64,000 nucleotides of DNA from JACRBR01 sp964371355 (GCA_964371355.1 CAYJMG010000014.1:39354-103353); one strand, 5' to 3'; positions 50,018 to 61,530 are shown, counted from the stretch's first letter. Notes: a model not told the origin generated them from the sequence alone. A program made the numbers and translations.

Positions 50018-50860
50018 ATGCAATACGGACTGACGATGCCGAACTTTGGGTCGTACGCCGACGTGCGCGCGCTGGTCGATCTCGCGCGTGAGGCGGAGGC
50101 GGCCGGCTGGGACGGCTTCTTCCTCTGGGACCACATCCAGAACAGCGGCGGCGGCGAGGAGGCCGCACCGATGTGCGACCCGTGGGTGGCGCTCGGCGCG
50201 ATCGCGCTCGCGACCGAACGCATCCGCATCGGCACGATGATCACGCCGCTCGCCCGACGCCGGCCGTGGGTGCTCGCGCGGCAGGCGGTGACGGTCGACC
50301 GGCTCTCGAACGGACGGCTGATCCTGGGGGCCGGCATCGGCTTCCCGCGCGACGAATACACGACCTTCGGCGAAGACGGCGACGAGCGCGTCCGCGGCGA
50401 CAAGCTCGACGAGGGCCTCGACGTCCTCGCGGGCCTGTGGTCGGGCCGGCCGTTCTCCCACGAGGGCGAGCACTACCGCATCGCCGAGACGACGTTCCTC
50501 CCGTCGCCGGTGCAGTCGCCCCGCGTACCCGTGTGGATCGCCGGCATGCTCCCCGCGACGCGACCGCTACGGCGCGCCGCCCGCTGGGACGGCATGTTCC
50601 CGATCGCGTCAGACCTGCGGGTGCTGGCGCCGGGCGAGATCGCGACGGTGGCATCGGAGATCCGGCGGCATCGCACATCTGACGCCCCCTTCGACCTCGC
50701 GGTCGGCGGAGAAACGTCGCCCGGAGGCCCGTATCGCCGGACAGAGCCGCTCTCGGCATACGAAGATGCGGGCGCCACGTGGTGGATGGAGTCGCTCACC
50801 GACTGGCGCGGCTCGATCGACAATATGCACGCGTTCGTGAACAACGGCCCGCCCCCGTAG
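50018..50860 (+). CDS. LLM-class flavin/F420-dependent oxidoreductase
   Basis: From ATG 50018 (GGAGGT five bases upstream) the protein has 280 residues. It starts MQYGLTMPNFGSYADVRALV and shows LATERIRIGTMITPLARRRPW, RLSNGRLILGAGIGFPRDEY and RVPVWIAGMLPATRPLRRAARWDG, all in the luciferase-like monooxygenase family. Many such enzymes in this branch use F420; the cofactor cannot be fixed from sequence alone. It is about 30 residues shorter than usual. The C-terminal end runs toward a dispersed repeat. Confidence 0.88.
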   Translation: MQYGLTMPNFGSYADVRALVDLAREAEAAGWDGFFLWDHIQNSGGGEEAAPMCDPWVALGAIALATERIRIGTMITPLARRRPWVLARQAVTVDRLSNGRLILGAGIGFPRDEYTTFGEDGDERVRGDKLDEGLDVLAGLWSGRPFSHEGEHYRIAETTFLPSPVQSPRVPVWIAGMLPATRPLRRAARWDGMFPIASDLRVLAPGEIATVASEIRRHRTSDAPFDLAVGGETSPGGPYRRTEPLSAYEDAGATWWMESLTDWRGSIDNMHAFVNNGPPP

Positions 50861-50905
50861 GGGCGCTCCTGGAGTCGCCGCAGGAGACAGCCTGCTGCGC
50901 CCACC
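50857..50905 (+). repeat. Dispersed palindromic element, AGTCGCCG/GGAGACAGC family
   Basis: GTAGGGGCGCTCCTGGAGTC continues into GCCGCAGGAGACAGCCTGCT and GCGCCC, giving complementary outer arms. It begins at the stop codon of the LLM gene. Confidence 0.65.
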
Positions 50906-50958
50906 CGCCGCCGCGCTCGCATCCATCACCCCATGCGGCAGCGCCACCGCGACCTCAA

Positions 50959-52275
50959 TCACGATCCCGATCGCCCCTCTGTGCCCTCGGTGACTCTGTG
51001 GTGAATTTGCACGAGCGTGCTCGCCGCGAGCGCGCACAGCACCGGCACCAGTGGCACGTGGTACCGCGGCTCCCCCGCGAACACGAGGTGGAGCGCGAGC
51101 CACACCGCGATCGCCGACCACAGCGCGAGCCACAACCGGTCGCGACGTACGAGGATCAACGATGACGCTGCGAGCGCGAGCAGTCCGTACCACCAAACAT
51201 CGCCGGCGAGCACCAGCGCGTCGCGCGGCCCGCCGGCCGGCGTCCGGCCCAGCGACTCCGACCACCGCATGGCGGGCGCGGCGTCGGAACGCAGCAGCCA
51301 CCCCACGCGCTTCACCGCCAGCGTCAACTCGCGACCCGGGTGCGTCCGTGCGTACGCCCACGCGCGCGACGCCCCTACCTCGTCCCAGAACAGCTCGCGC
51401 TCGTAGAACGAGATCCCCGGGCGCTCGTCCCACAGGTCGCGCGGGGCGATCGACGTGCCGGTCGAGTACGGGGCGTGCGCGAGCCGCAGGTTGTAGCCCA
51501 GGTTGTCGTTGATGAGGTACGGCTCCCCCATCACTCGCTGATTCCGCACTGCCCACGGCGCGACGAGCACGGCCACGCCGGCGATCAGCGGCAGCGCCAT
51601 GCGCAGCATCGGTACGGGCGAGACGCCGGCTCGCCACACGTCCCCGTCCCTCCGCGGCCACACGAGCACCAGCACAGGTACGATCATCAGCAGCCCCTGC
51701 GACCGCACGAACGCCGTAGCGGCGAGCACGAGTCCGGCGGCAAGGAACCACGCGAGCGTCCGCCGCTCCCCCGCGTGCAGCGCGACAGCGATCGTCGTCG
51801 CCACGCCGAGCGTGAACAGCGGCTCCGAGAACAACGCCGGCGTCCAGAAGATCAGCGGCGGCGCGACCGCGAACAGCGCGGCGGCGACGAGGCCCGCGGC
51901 ATCACCGGCGAGCCGGCGCGCCAGCAGAAAGATCGGCACGACGGTGAGTGCCCCCGCTAGCGCGTTCAGCGCCTTTGCGGCGCGCTCGTCGGGGCCGAAC
52001 ACGGCGTACAGCGGCGCGAGCGCGAACGGATACCCCGGCGCCCAGAACGCCGTCGGCTCGCCCTCCGGCCCCGCGACGAACCCCCGCTCGTCGACCGCCA
52101 CGGTGTACCCCCGCCCGTCGGCGAGGTTGCTGGCGGTCGCATGGTAGTACTGCGGGTCGGACAGCGGCGGAATCTCCGTGTCCGTGTACGCCACCCAGCC
52201 GAGACGAAGCGCGAGCGCGAGGATCGCAATCGCTGAGAGGGCGAACAGGGGTTTATCCACGGATTTCACAGACAT
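50959..52275 (-). CDS. GT39-type (dolichyl-phosphate-mannose-mannosyltransferase-like) membrane glycosyltransferase, copy 1
   Basis: The 438-residue protein has about ten hydrophobic segments. It opens with LALALRLGWVAYTDTEIPPLSDPQYYHATAS, where the conserved Asp follows the first transmembrane helix, and carries FWAPGYPFALAPLYAVFGP and FSEPLFTLG as in GT39/PMT-like and ArnT-like enzymes that use lipid-linked sugars. The first codons (MSVKSVDKP) and the last (HHRVTEGTEGRSGS) are coded by dispersed repeats, so the ends may be non-native. Divergent paralogue at 52332. Confidence 0.85.
   Translation of the reverse strand: MSVKSVDKPLFALSAIAILALALRLGWVAYTDTEIPPLSDPQYYHATASNLADGRGYTVAVDERGFVAGPEGEPTAFWAPGYPFALAPLYAVFGPDERAAKALNALAGALTVVPIFLLARRLAGDAAGLVAAALFAVAPPLIFWTPALFSEPLFTLGVATTIAVALHAGERRTLAWFLAAGLVLAATAFVRSQGLLMIVPVLVLVWPRRDGDVWRAGVSPVPMLRMALPLIAGVAVLVAPWAVRNQRVMGEPYLINDNLGYNLRLAHAPYSTGTSIAPRDLWDERPGISFYERELFWDEVGASRAWAYARTHPGRELTLAVKRVGWLLRSDAAPAMRWSESLGRTPAGGPRDALVLAGDVWWYGLLALAASSLILVRRDRLWLALWSAIAVWLALHLVFAGEPRYHVPLVPVLCALAASTLVQIHHRVTEGTEGRSGS
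50975..51012. repeat. Dispersed phrase (CTCTGTGCCCTCGGTGACTC)
   Basis: It is an environmental-genome-type phrase overlapping the 3' end of the GT39-type gene and encodes its odd C-terminal HRVTEGTEG. Confidence 0.6.
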
Positions 52276-52300
52276 ACACGGATGGGTTCAGCAACAGATT
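52252..52300. repeat. Dispersed phrase (ATCCACGGATTTCACAGACA)
   Basis: It lies over the start of the GT39-type gene and upstream of it, followed by CAACAGATTGAACAGATGAG. It encodes MSVKSVDK of that protein. Confidence 0.6.
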
Positions 52301-52331
52301 GAACAGATGAGAACGGATATCTTGGAGGACG

Positions 52332-53747
52332 TTGAAGGATTCGACGCAACGCCCTGACCGCACGACTTCGCGAAGTGTATCCGTCACGCTGACGCCCGTT
52401 GCTCTCGCGGCGATCGTGCTCGTGGCGCTGGCGGTGCGGCTCGCGTGGGTCGCGTACGCCGACTACCAGCCGACGCTTTCCGACGACGCCGGCCGCTACG
52501 ACTTCCTCGGCCGCTCACTCGCCGAAGGTGGTGGCTACGCCAACCCGAACGGCAACACGACGATGTTCTGGCCGCCGGGATACCCCTTCCTCCTCGCGGC
52601 CGTCTACAAGCTCTGGCCCGATTCCGTGCTCGGCGGCCACGAGGTCACCGCCGCGCTCGCCGTAAACGCGATCGCCGGCGCCGCGACCTGCGTGGTCGTC
52701 TTCGCGCTCGCCCGCCGGCTGCCCGCACGGAGCGCGGGCGCCCCTCGAAGAGTCGCCGAGGAGACCGCCCGCGACATCGCCGGCCTCCTGGCCGCGGCCC
52801 TCTACGCGCTCCTCCCCAGCGCGGTGCTCTACGCGGGCGTGACGCTCTCCGAGACCTGGTTCACGTTCCTGCTCATGCTCTCCCTCTGGATGCTCGTCGT
52901 CGGCGAGGAGCGGCGCTCGTGGCCGTGGCGCCTCGCCTTCGGCGCCGCGACGGGCGCCGTGATCGGCTATGCGGCGCTGGTGCGAGGCCAGGCGCTGCTC
53001 CTCCCGCTCGTCGCCGTGCCGTACTGGCTTGTGGCACAGCCGTCCCCGGCTGTGCATCTTCGGCCGGCACTGCTTCGCCGCGTCGGCGCGAACCTCGCGC
53101 TCGTCGGCGGGCTGACGGCACTCGTCGTGCTGCCATGGACCGTGCGGAACTACGTCGAGTCCAGCCGGCTCGTCGCGATAGCCTCGAACTCCGGCGTCGA
53201 CTTCTACATCGGCCACTCGCCGGACGCCGACGGCCGCGGCCGCATCGTCGACGAGCTGGTGCTCCGCTATCCCGAGCTGCACCCGCCCGAGGCGGAAGCG
53301 CGCGTGAGCCAGGACGGCTTCCGCGAGGGGCTGGAGTACGCCGTCCGCCACCCTGCGCGCGAGATCGTGCTCGCGGCGAAGAAGGTCTGGTACCTGTACG
53401 CCGGCGACCGCGAGGCCGTCGAGTGGACCGACGCCCACCGCGAGCGCGACGTGATGCCGGAGCGGCGGCGCGACGCCCTTGCGGTGCTCTCAGACGCCTA
53501 CTACGGCGCCGTGATGCTGCTCGCAGCGGCGGGCATCGCGCTATGGACGCGTCGCCGCGGATGGCGTGGCGATGGGGGCGTGGGGGTGCTGCTGCTGTCC
53601 GTGCTCGCGTACTGGACGCTCGTGCACGTGGTGTTCTTCGGGGATCTGCGGTTTCACGCCCCGATCATGGGCGTGGTATGCGTTTGGGGTGGTAGTTGCA
53701 TGCGGACACTTCTGCCACGCTTGGGTATGATCGATACCACTCATTGA
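52332..53747 (+). CDS. GT39-type membrane glycosyltransferase, copy 2
   Basis: From TTG 52332 (GGAGG four bases upstream) the protein has 471 residues and is a paralogue of the divergent gene: VRLAWVAYADYQPTLSDDAG, FWPPGYPFLLAAVYKLWPDS and LSETWFTFLLML. About ten hydrophobic segments. Two in-frame insertions coded by dispersed palindromes interrupt it: at 52728-52776 (SAGAPRRVAEETARD) and 53034-53055 (AQPSPAVHL). The last ~20 residues after VCVWGG may run past the natural end. It probably adds sugars from lipid-linked donors to surface molecules. Confidence 0.83.
   Translation: MKDSTQRPDRTTSRSVSVTLTPVALAAIVLVALAVRLAWVAYADYQPTLSDDAGRYDFLGRSLAEGGGYANPNGNTTMFWPPGYPFLLAAVYKLWPDSVLGGHEVTAALAVNAIAGAATCVVVFALARRLPARSAGAPRRVAEETARDIAGLLAAALYALLPSAVLYAGVTLSETWFTFLLMLSLWMLVVGEERRSWPWRLAFGAATGAVIGYAALVRGQALLLPLVAVPYWLVAQPSPAVHLRPALLRRVGANLALVGGLTALVVLPWTVRNYVESSRLVAIASNSGVDFYIGHSPDADGRGRIVDELVLRYPELHPPEAEARVSQDGFREGLEYAVRHPAREIVLAAKKVWYLYAGDREAVEWTDAHRERDVMPERRRDALAVLSDAYYGAVMLLAAAGIALWTRRRGWRGDGGVGVLLLSVLAYWTLVHVVFFGDLRFHAPIMGVVCVWGGSCMRTLLPRLGMIDTTH
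52728..52776 (+). repeat. Dispersed palindromic element inside the GT39-type coding frame
   Basis: It contains GAAGAGTCGCCGAGGAGACC between GCGCGGGCG and CCGCCCGCG arms and stays in frame. Confidence 0.65.
53034..53055 (+). repeat. Perfect 8-bp palindrome inside the GT39-type coding frame
   Basis: GCACAGCC and GGCTGTGC arms surround GTCCCC; the insertion encodes AQPSPAVH in frame. Confidence 0.65.
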
Positions 53748-53803
53748 CTGCGAATCAACCCATTGCCGTGTGGAGCCAATCGCTCAGGTCAAGGCCGTCC
53801 TCG

Positions 53804-54646
53804 ATGCACAGAAAACACAAGAAGCCGGTTCAGCAGATCATCACGCTTAGCTTCACCGGGGGGCATCTTAAGCAGCATGTCGGGCGCGTCCCAGACCAGA
53901 AGGACGGTGCCGAGCTAGAGGTTGCGCGGCGCTTCGTACAAACACTCAAAGCTTGCGGACGAAACGTCCGGCTTGGCGCGCAATCGGGATCTTTCCCGGA
54001 CTTCGAGTGCTGGGATGGCAGCAAGAAGTTAGATCTGGAACTCACGGAGGTGACATCTCACAGTAGTGCGCGGGTACCAAAACACCTCGCGGATGTAGGT
54101 TCGGAGATTCGCAAATTGGTTCGGCGGTCGATCGACCTTGACTATGTCTCCATTACGCTAGACAACGACGACGAGACCCTCGCAGACCTCAAGGATCACG
54201 GCGTGGACGGCTTCACTCGAAAGCTGGCCGCTGCTGTAGAGTCACCCACGGTCGAGTTGTTGTCCAAACGACGTGAGCGTCGGCGACTTTGCGAGATCAG
54301 GTTGGCAACTCACTCGTCTCCAATCTGGGCATTCATCGAGAAAGTAGATCGTCGTACCAATCTCGCCGGCGGTTTGGGGTTCCCGGGTGCCCCAGGAGTC
54401 ATGCCCCTAGGGAGCTTCGCGCTACAGAGGGTGATCCAAAAGAAGATCAAGAAATACGGCCTGTCGGCGGGGTCGAATACGCTATTGATCGCGTATGAGC
54501 TGGGGCTCGGCAGCCACATCGGGCCCTCGGACTCAGACGCGATCAATTACGCAAGGGCCCGCCTTGCGTGCGCACACCACGCATTCTCGGAGGTGTACTA
54601 CTACCGTCCGGCAGAGCCAGGGAACGGCACACTCGTTCGCCTCTGA
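53804..54646 (+). CDS. Unknown protein, possible nuclease-like fold
   Basis: From ATG 53804 the protein has 280 residues. FPDFECWDGSKKLDLELTEV has an Asp and an E-x-(T/K)-like spacing that could be a degenerate PD-(D/E)XK core, and QRVIQKKIKKYGLSAGSNTLLIAYELGLGS follows later. Composition is less GC-rich and codon use is less biased than in flanking genes, suggesting recent acquisition. It ends three bases before the convergent ileS stop. No confident family. Confidence 0.65.
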   Translation: MHRKHKKPVQQIITLSFTGGHLKQHVGRVPDQKDGAELEVARRFVQTLKACGRNVRLGAQSGSFPDFECWDGSKKLDLELTEVTSHSSARVPKHLADVGSEIRKLVRRSIDLDYVSITLDNDDETLADLKDHGVDGFTRKLAAAVESPTVELLSKRRERRRLCEIRLATHSSPIWAFIEKVDRRTNLAGGLGFPGAPGVMPLGSFALQRVIQKKIKKYGLSAGSNTLLIAYELGLGSHIGPSDSDAINYARARLACAHHAFSEVYYYRPAEPGNGTLVRL

Positions 54647-54649
54647 CCG

Positions 54650-57847
<3,198 letters not shown>

Positions 57848-57976
57848 GTGTCCCTCACCCCCCGGCCCCCTCTCCCACAAGGGAAGAGGGGGAGCCTGTT
57901 ACTGCTGCCGGTTCCGAAATAGCGCGGCTGTTTCACCGCCCCCTCCCCCTCTCCCACAATGGGAGATGGGGAGCCT
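57848..57976. repeat. Two copies of a GGGAGAGGGGG/GGTGAGG-type dispersed repeat
   Basis: At 57850-57905 and 57937-57976 the phrase CCCTCTCCCACAA(T)GGGA with GGAGCCTGTTACTGCTGC recurs. The ileS ribosome-site-like GGGTGAGGGACAC comes from the first copy, and the second overlaps the 3' end of the DUF559 gene. Confidence 0.75.
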
Positions 57977-57977
57977 G

Positions 57978-58319
57978 TTACTGCTGCTGGTTGCGAATGG
58001 AGCGGCGTATCAAGTCCAAGGCGCGCTCGATGTCCCGTTCCACCATCTCGGCGGGAATGCGAAGGACGCGGACCTCTAGCGATTCGAGGACAGCCTGTCT
58101 GTCAGCATCTTCCCGCCGCTGCGTCGGCTCCTCGTGCACGGAGCCGTCGATCTCGACACAGAGACGTTCGCGGGCGCAGTAGAAGTCCACGACGAACGGC
58201 CCGAATGGCTGTTGGCGGCGGAACTTCATGCCATCAAGGCGACGATCCCGCAGGGCTTCCCAGAGCAGCGTCTCGCTTCGCGTCGCCGAAACCCTGAGAT
58301 CTCGCGCGGCAGCGACCAT
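57978..58319 (-). CDS. DUF559 endonuclease-like protein
   Basis: From ATG 58319 the protein has 113 residues. It contains SETLLWEALRDRRLDGMKFRRQ, QPFGPFVVDFYCARERLCVE and IDGSVHEEPTQRREDADRQA, the hallmarks of DUF559, a very-short-patch-repair-like PD-(D/E)XK endonuclease family. Longer upstream frames to 58526 translate a dispersed repeat (PHPRPLSHVGERG) and are rejected. The last residues (RNQQQ) are also repeat-coded. It sits between the ileS T-box and ileS itself, on the same strand. Confidence 0.85.
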   Translation of the reverse strand: MVAAARDLRVSATRSETLLWEALRDRRLDGMKFRRQQPFGPFVVDFYCARERLCVEIDGSVHEEPTQRREDADRQAVLESLEVRVLRIPAEMVERDIERALDLIRRSIRNQQQ

Positions 58320-58407
58320 CCTCCGGCGAGTAGCCGCCGGCACGTCGAGCCGGGGGATTCCTCGATCGAGGTGCGTCCGCTTCGTTGCCAACGTTTCGCT
58401 CCAGACT

Positions 58408-58450
58408 GCTCCCCTCTCCCCTACGTGGGAGAGGGGCCGGGGGTGAGGGC
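58408..58450 (-). repeat. Third copy of the GGGAGAGGGG/GGTGAGG-type repeat
   Basis: CTCCCCTCTCCCCTACGTGG then GAGAGGGGCCGGGGGTGAGG lies right behind the T-box terminator. Confidence 0.75.
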
Positions 58451-58451
58451 C

Positions 58452-58485
58452 AAACGAAAAGCCCGTCCCTGTTGTAGGGACGGGC
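58452..58485 (-). terminator. T-box terminator hairpin
   Basis: GCCCGTCCCT and AGGGACGGGC (58461-58485) form a 10-bp stem with a 5-base loop, followed on the minus strand by TTTTCGTTT. It overlaps the 3' part of the antiterminator sequence, as expected. Confidence 0.9.
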
Positions 58486-58724
58486 TCGAATTGCGAGACC
58501 GCGGTACCACCCTGATTGGCCGCCACAGGCGACCCACTCGGCGGGCGCCAACACGCCCTGCCCCTGTAACGGTGGGCCTCCGGGTCCGGCTAATGGCGCC
58601 CGCACGGCGGACGGCGTTCGCAGGACCGGCTCGGGAGGGATGTTCGGCCGGGACGCTCGCACCCGGCTCGCACCATGCCCGGGCTCGCTTTGCGGCGGTG
58701 GTCGGCGTACTCGTCTTCGTCGTC
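58457..58724 (-). promoter_or_regulatory. Isoleucine T-box riboswitch of ileS
   Basis: The minus-strand leader has, in order: GAAGACGAGTA (GA and AGTA elements of Stem I), AGCGAGCC bulge region, the GGTG terminal loop, the specifier context CGAAC-ATC-CCTCCCGAGCC with specifier codon AUC at 58641-58639 (isoleucine), a stem region, and the T-box sequence AGGGTGGTACCGCGG (58513-58499). The order and specifier match an Ile-specific T-box that reads through the terminator when tRNA-Ile is uncharged. Confidence 0.93.
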
Positions 58725-58737
58725 GCCTTGTGGGGTT

Positions 58738-58766
58738 AGTATAGGTGCGACGCTCGACGGGCCCAA
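58738..58766 (-). promoter_or_regulatory. Promoter for the ileS T-box leader
   Basis: On the minus strand TTGGGC (58766-58761), a 17-base spacer and TATACT (58743-58738) lie just upstream of the leader, giving a transcript start near 58731. Confidence 0.7.
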
Positions 58767-58820
58767 GTGCGGGGATACCCTGACGAATACGGTGCGGAGG
58801 CGGCTGAACGGACGAGGCGC

Positions 58821-59390
58821 GTGGCCAAACAACTCAAACGCTGCGGCTGGGCAGTTAGCGAGCGGATGGTCCCGTACCACGACCAGGAATGGGGCGTGCC
58901 GGCCCACGACGACCGCCACCTCTTCGAGATGTTGATCCTCGAAGGGGCGCAGGCCGGGCTGAGCTGGGACACGATTCTGCGCAAGCGTGAGAACTATCGG
59001 CGGGCGTTCGACGGCTTCGACCCTGCCAGGGTGGCCCGCTACCGGCCGGCAAAGGTCGAGCGCCTGATGGGCGACGCGGGCATCGTGCGGAATCGCGCGA
59101 AGATCGAGGCGGCGATCACCAACGCCAAAGCCGTGCTCGTCCTCCAGCGGGAGCATGGGTCGTTTGACGCGTGGATCTGGCAGTTTGCCGGCGGCCGCCC
59201 GATCGTCAACAAGCGCAGGTCACTCTCCGCCATCCCGGCGACGACGACGGAGTCCGACGCGATGAGCAAGGCGCTGAAGCAGCAAGGCTTCAAGTTCGCT
59301 GGCTCGACGATCTGCTACGCGTTCATGCAGGCGGTGGGCATGGTTAACGACCATGAGACCCGCTGTTTTCGCTACCGGGCGCTGCTGTAG
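58821..59390 (+). CDS. tag: DNA-3-methyladenine glycosylase I (Tag)
   Basis: From GTG 58821 the protein has 189 residues. Zinc ligands Cys8 and His20 (CGW ... YHDQEWG), catalytic Glu41 in FEMLILEGAQAGLSW, DAGIVRNRAKIEAAITNA and the C-terminal zinc pair in VNDHETRCFRY are all present. It removes 3-methyladenine from DNA. GTG 58767 would place the start next to the -35 box of the divergent promoter, so 58821 is preferred although its GAGG is only three bases away. Confidence 0.92.
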   Translation: MAKQLKRCGWAVSERMVPYHDQEWGVPAHDDRHLFEMLILEGAQAGLSWDTILRKRENYRRAFDGFDPARVARYRPAKVERLMGDAGIVRNRAKIEAAITNAKAVLVLQREHGSFDAWIWQFAGGRPIVNKRRSLSAIPATTTESDAMSKALKQQGFKFAGSTICYAFMQAVGMVNDHETRCFRYRALL

Positions 59391-59451
59391 CCGGACGCCC
59401 GAACTGTCCGAATCTCGGTGTGCATCTTCGCGCGATGGGGCGGCTGTCGCG

Positions 59452-60264
59452 TCACGGATACGCCAGGAGGCGGGATCCAAACGTGGGGTCGGGACCGGTT
59501 TCGGCCATGGTCAAGGTGACGGCTTTCGCGGCGTTGCCGCCGCTCTTCGCAAGGTTGCTGATGAGGCGCTCCCCGGCGAGGTCGTTGTACTCGGCGCTGA
59601 TGTCGTCGCTCCAGCTCACGAATGACGCCACGCCGCGGCGGTGGAGCGCCTCGGCGAAAGCGGGCGTGCGGAGGCCGGCGCAGCCCAGGAGGACGACCGT
59701 GGTGCGGTCGAATGCTCCCTCCATGAGCGAGGTTACGAACCGGGCGTCGAGGGCGAAGAAGGGATCGGCGTCCTCGAACTGACGCGCCTTCGCGACGAGG
59801 CCCTTGCGCTGCTCATCGACGTAGCGCTGCGTCGAGTACGGTTCGTTCGTGAAGAGCGCGACGCCCCGGGTCTCGCTGAGTTCGGGCTGTTCGCTGTCCT
59901 CGGAGTATGAGGCGGCGTGGCTGCGTAACACGATGAGGTCGTATCCCGAGCGGGGCAGCGCCCGATACATCTCGACGGTGACGCGCTCCGGCGGGACGTA
60001 GTCGACGTCGTAGCCGGCGCCCTCCAGGTCGGCGGTCGCGTGCTCGACAAACGCCGTGCTCCCGGTGGCGTTGGGGCCGAGCTGGTCGACGATCAGCGCG
60101 CGTGGGGCCGCCTCACCGCCATCGCTGGCGAAGAGCAGGGCGGCCCCTGCGCCGGCCCCGAAGACGAGGACGACGACGACCGCCAGCGCGGTCTCGAAAC
60201 TGAGACCGCGCCGGCGGCGCCCTCGCCTGGCCCTACCCAAGTGGTCCACCCGCGCGCCCGCCAC
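59452..60264 (-). CDS. Membrane-anchored caspase-fold (C14/CHAT-like) protein
   Basis: The 270-residue protein from GTG 60264 has an Arg-rich N-terminus, one transmembrane helix (about residues 27-46) and an extracytoplasmic domain. The domain contains a His/Cys pair typical of caspase-fold peptidases: His116 in LIVLRSHAASY and Cys195 in VVLLGCAGL, separated by a Rossmann-like alternation. Family placement is from these motifs only. It lies 30 bases downstream of a secreted protein gene in a probable operon with its own promoter. Confidence 0.65.
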   Translation of the reverse strand: MAGARVDHLGRARRGRRRRGLSFETALAVVVVLVFGAGAGAALLFASDGGEAAPRALIVDQLGPNATGSTAFVEHATADLEGAGYDVDYVPPERVTVEMYRALPRSGYDLIVLRSHAASYSEDSEQPELSETRGVALFTNEPYSTQRYVDEQRKGLVAKARQFEDADPFFALDARFVTSLMEGAFDRTTVVLLGCAGLRTPAFAEALHRRGVASFVSWSDDISAEYNDLAGERLISNLAKSGGNAAKAVTLTMAETGPDPTFGSRLLAYP

Positions 60265-60294
60265 GCGGCGCCGGGCCGATGCTCACACGGACCA

Positions 60295-61128
60295 TCACGG
60301 TCGATTTCGCCTGATGCGCAGACGTCCGGCCGCAGCCGCCAAGACCGTCGCCAGGCCGGCGACGCCCAGTGCGGTCCACAACCATGTCGACGACCACAGC
60401 GCGGAGTCATCGCCACCGACGGCCGAGGGCAACGCGCCCTCGAGGTCGCTGGGCTCGGCGATGCCGCCGACGACGGAGTCGGTGTCGTACATGTGGAAGC
60501 TGTACGGCACGTGTAATTCGTCGCCCGCGGTCGTGAGCAGGATCGTGCCCGTCGCAGTGACGGGAGGCGCAACCTTGCTGACGGTCTCCGTCGCGGACTT
60601 CGAGAAGAAGGCGGACGACGCCGTGCTGGCCGGGACCGTGTATGTGAGCGGGCCCCCGGACGGTACTGGCGCCCCGTCAGCATCACACGCAAACGTCATG
60701 GCGGAACCGGCGCCCACCGTCCCGCCGGCGTTCGAGAAGTACCCCTGAGCCGAGCAGCTGAGCTTCGGCACAGAGCCGGCGAACGACGTGCCGAAGGTGA
60801 AGGGGAGCGGCGCGCCGCCGGCGCCCTTCGTCGCGGCGACGTCAGTGAGGGTTATGCTACCGGCGCTGCCCTTGATGAGCTTCCCACTGATGGCGCCGAC
60901 CGAGCTGCCGCCGGGGAGCGCGAAGCCGGCGGGGCCGGCAGCACTGTCAAACACGATCTGGTCGTTGACGATACCGTCCAGATCCATCGGGCCACCATCG
61001 ACAATAGGTACGCCACCCACGGTCAGGCTAACGGCGGCTTCCGCGGACTCGCTCCAGGCGAGGAGGGCACTCCCGGCAGCCGCCACGGCCGCGAGCACAT
61101 AGACGCACCGACGTACGGATCGAATCAC
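60295..61128 (-). CDS. Secreted protein with C-terminal membrane anchor, unknown
   Basis: GTG 61128 is chosen because GGGAGG lies six bases upstream; ATG 61170 has none. The 277-residue protein has a signal peptide (IRSVRRCVYVLAAVAAAGSA...), a long Gly/Ser/Thr-rich, beta-strand-rich ectodomain with two Cys (PKLSCSAQG and TFACDADG), and a C-terminal helix (LWTALGVAGLATVLAAAAG) with a basic RLRIRRNRP tail like a sortase-style stop-transfer anchor, but without LPXTG. It is co-transcribed with the caspase-fold gene. Confidence 0.7.
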   Translation of the reverse strand: MIRSVRRCVYVLAAVAAAGSALLAWSESAEAAVSLTVGGVPIVDGGPMDLDGIVNDQIVFDSAAGPAGFALPGGSSVGAISGKLIKGSAGSITLTDVAATKGAGGAPLPFTFGTSFAGSVPKLSCSAQGYFSNAGGTVGAGSAMTFACDADGAPVPSGGPLTYTVPASTASSAFFSKSATETVSKVAPPVTATGTILLTTAGDELHVPYSFHMYDTDSVVGGIAEPSDLEGALPSAVGGDDSALWSSTWLWTALGVAGLATVLAAAAGRLRIRRNRP

Positions 61129-61530
61129 GTATAACCTCCCAGGCCGCCACTCCACGCGGGGCATGAGCAAGTGAAAAGAGTGCGGCTAACTAGCGGCGCT
61201 CCGCGCCGGATCCGAGCGGAAGGGGTAAAGTTGAGCTTCGTGCTCCCCCTGGTGGCGGGGCCGATTATCTGCCCGGCGACGAGCATTGTCAAGAGTCAAC
61301 CTTCCGCCCGGGCGACCGTGATGCCGCACGAATGACGGCGCCATGGGGCGGCTCCGGAATCACCCCTCTGCGCGCCGCTGGCGATCTTATGTGCAGTTGT
61401 CAGCCGATGGCGAGGGCTGCCCGTGCAGCGGGACTGCCGGGCACTCTGGACGCGGGCGCCACAAGTCCAATAACGCGCTCGGCGTATTCGGAAGAGGACG
61501 CGTGGACGAGCCCGCTCGCGGCGGCGGCCG
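61129..61530. other. Intergenic region of 402 bases without a gene
   Basis: It contains the promoter at 61264-61292 and a leader of about 128 bases before GTG 61128 with several short inverted repeats. No riboswitch class was recognised, and no coding frame is convincing. Confidence 0.5.
61264..61292 (-). promoter_or_regulatory. Strong sigma70-type promoter for the secreted/caspase-fold operon
   Basis: On the minus strand TTGACA (61292-61287), a 17-base spacer and GATAAT (61269-61264) differ from consensus at one position. Transcription would start near 61256, leaving a leader of about 128 bases. Confidence 0.8.

Noticed and set aside
57848..57880. Eleven extra N-terminal residues of IleS
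   Set aside because: They are coded by a GGGAGAGGGGG repeat; the conserved start is ATG 57847.
58320..58526. N-terminal 69 residues of the DUF559 protein frame
   Set aside because: They translate a dispersed repeat and part of the T-box/terminator region; homologous sequence starts after ATG 58319.
61129..61256. Riboswitch (c-di-GMP type) in the leader of the secreted-protein operon
   Set aside because: Conserved cores of known classes could not be matched; only generic inverted repeats are visible.
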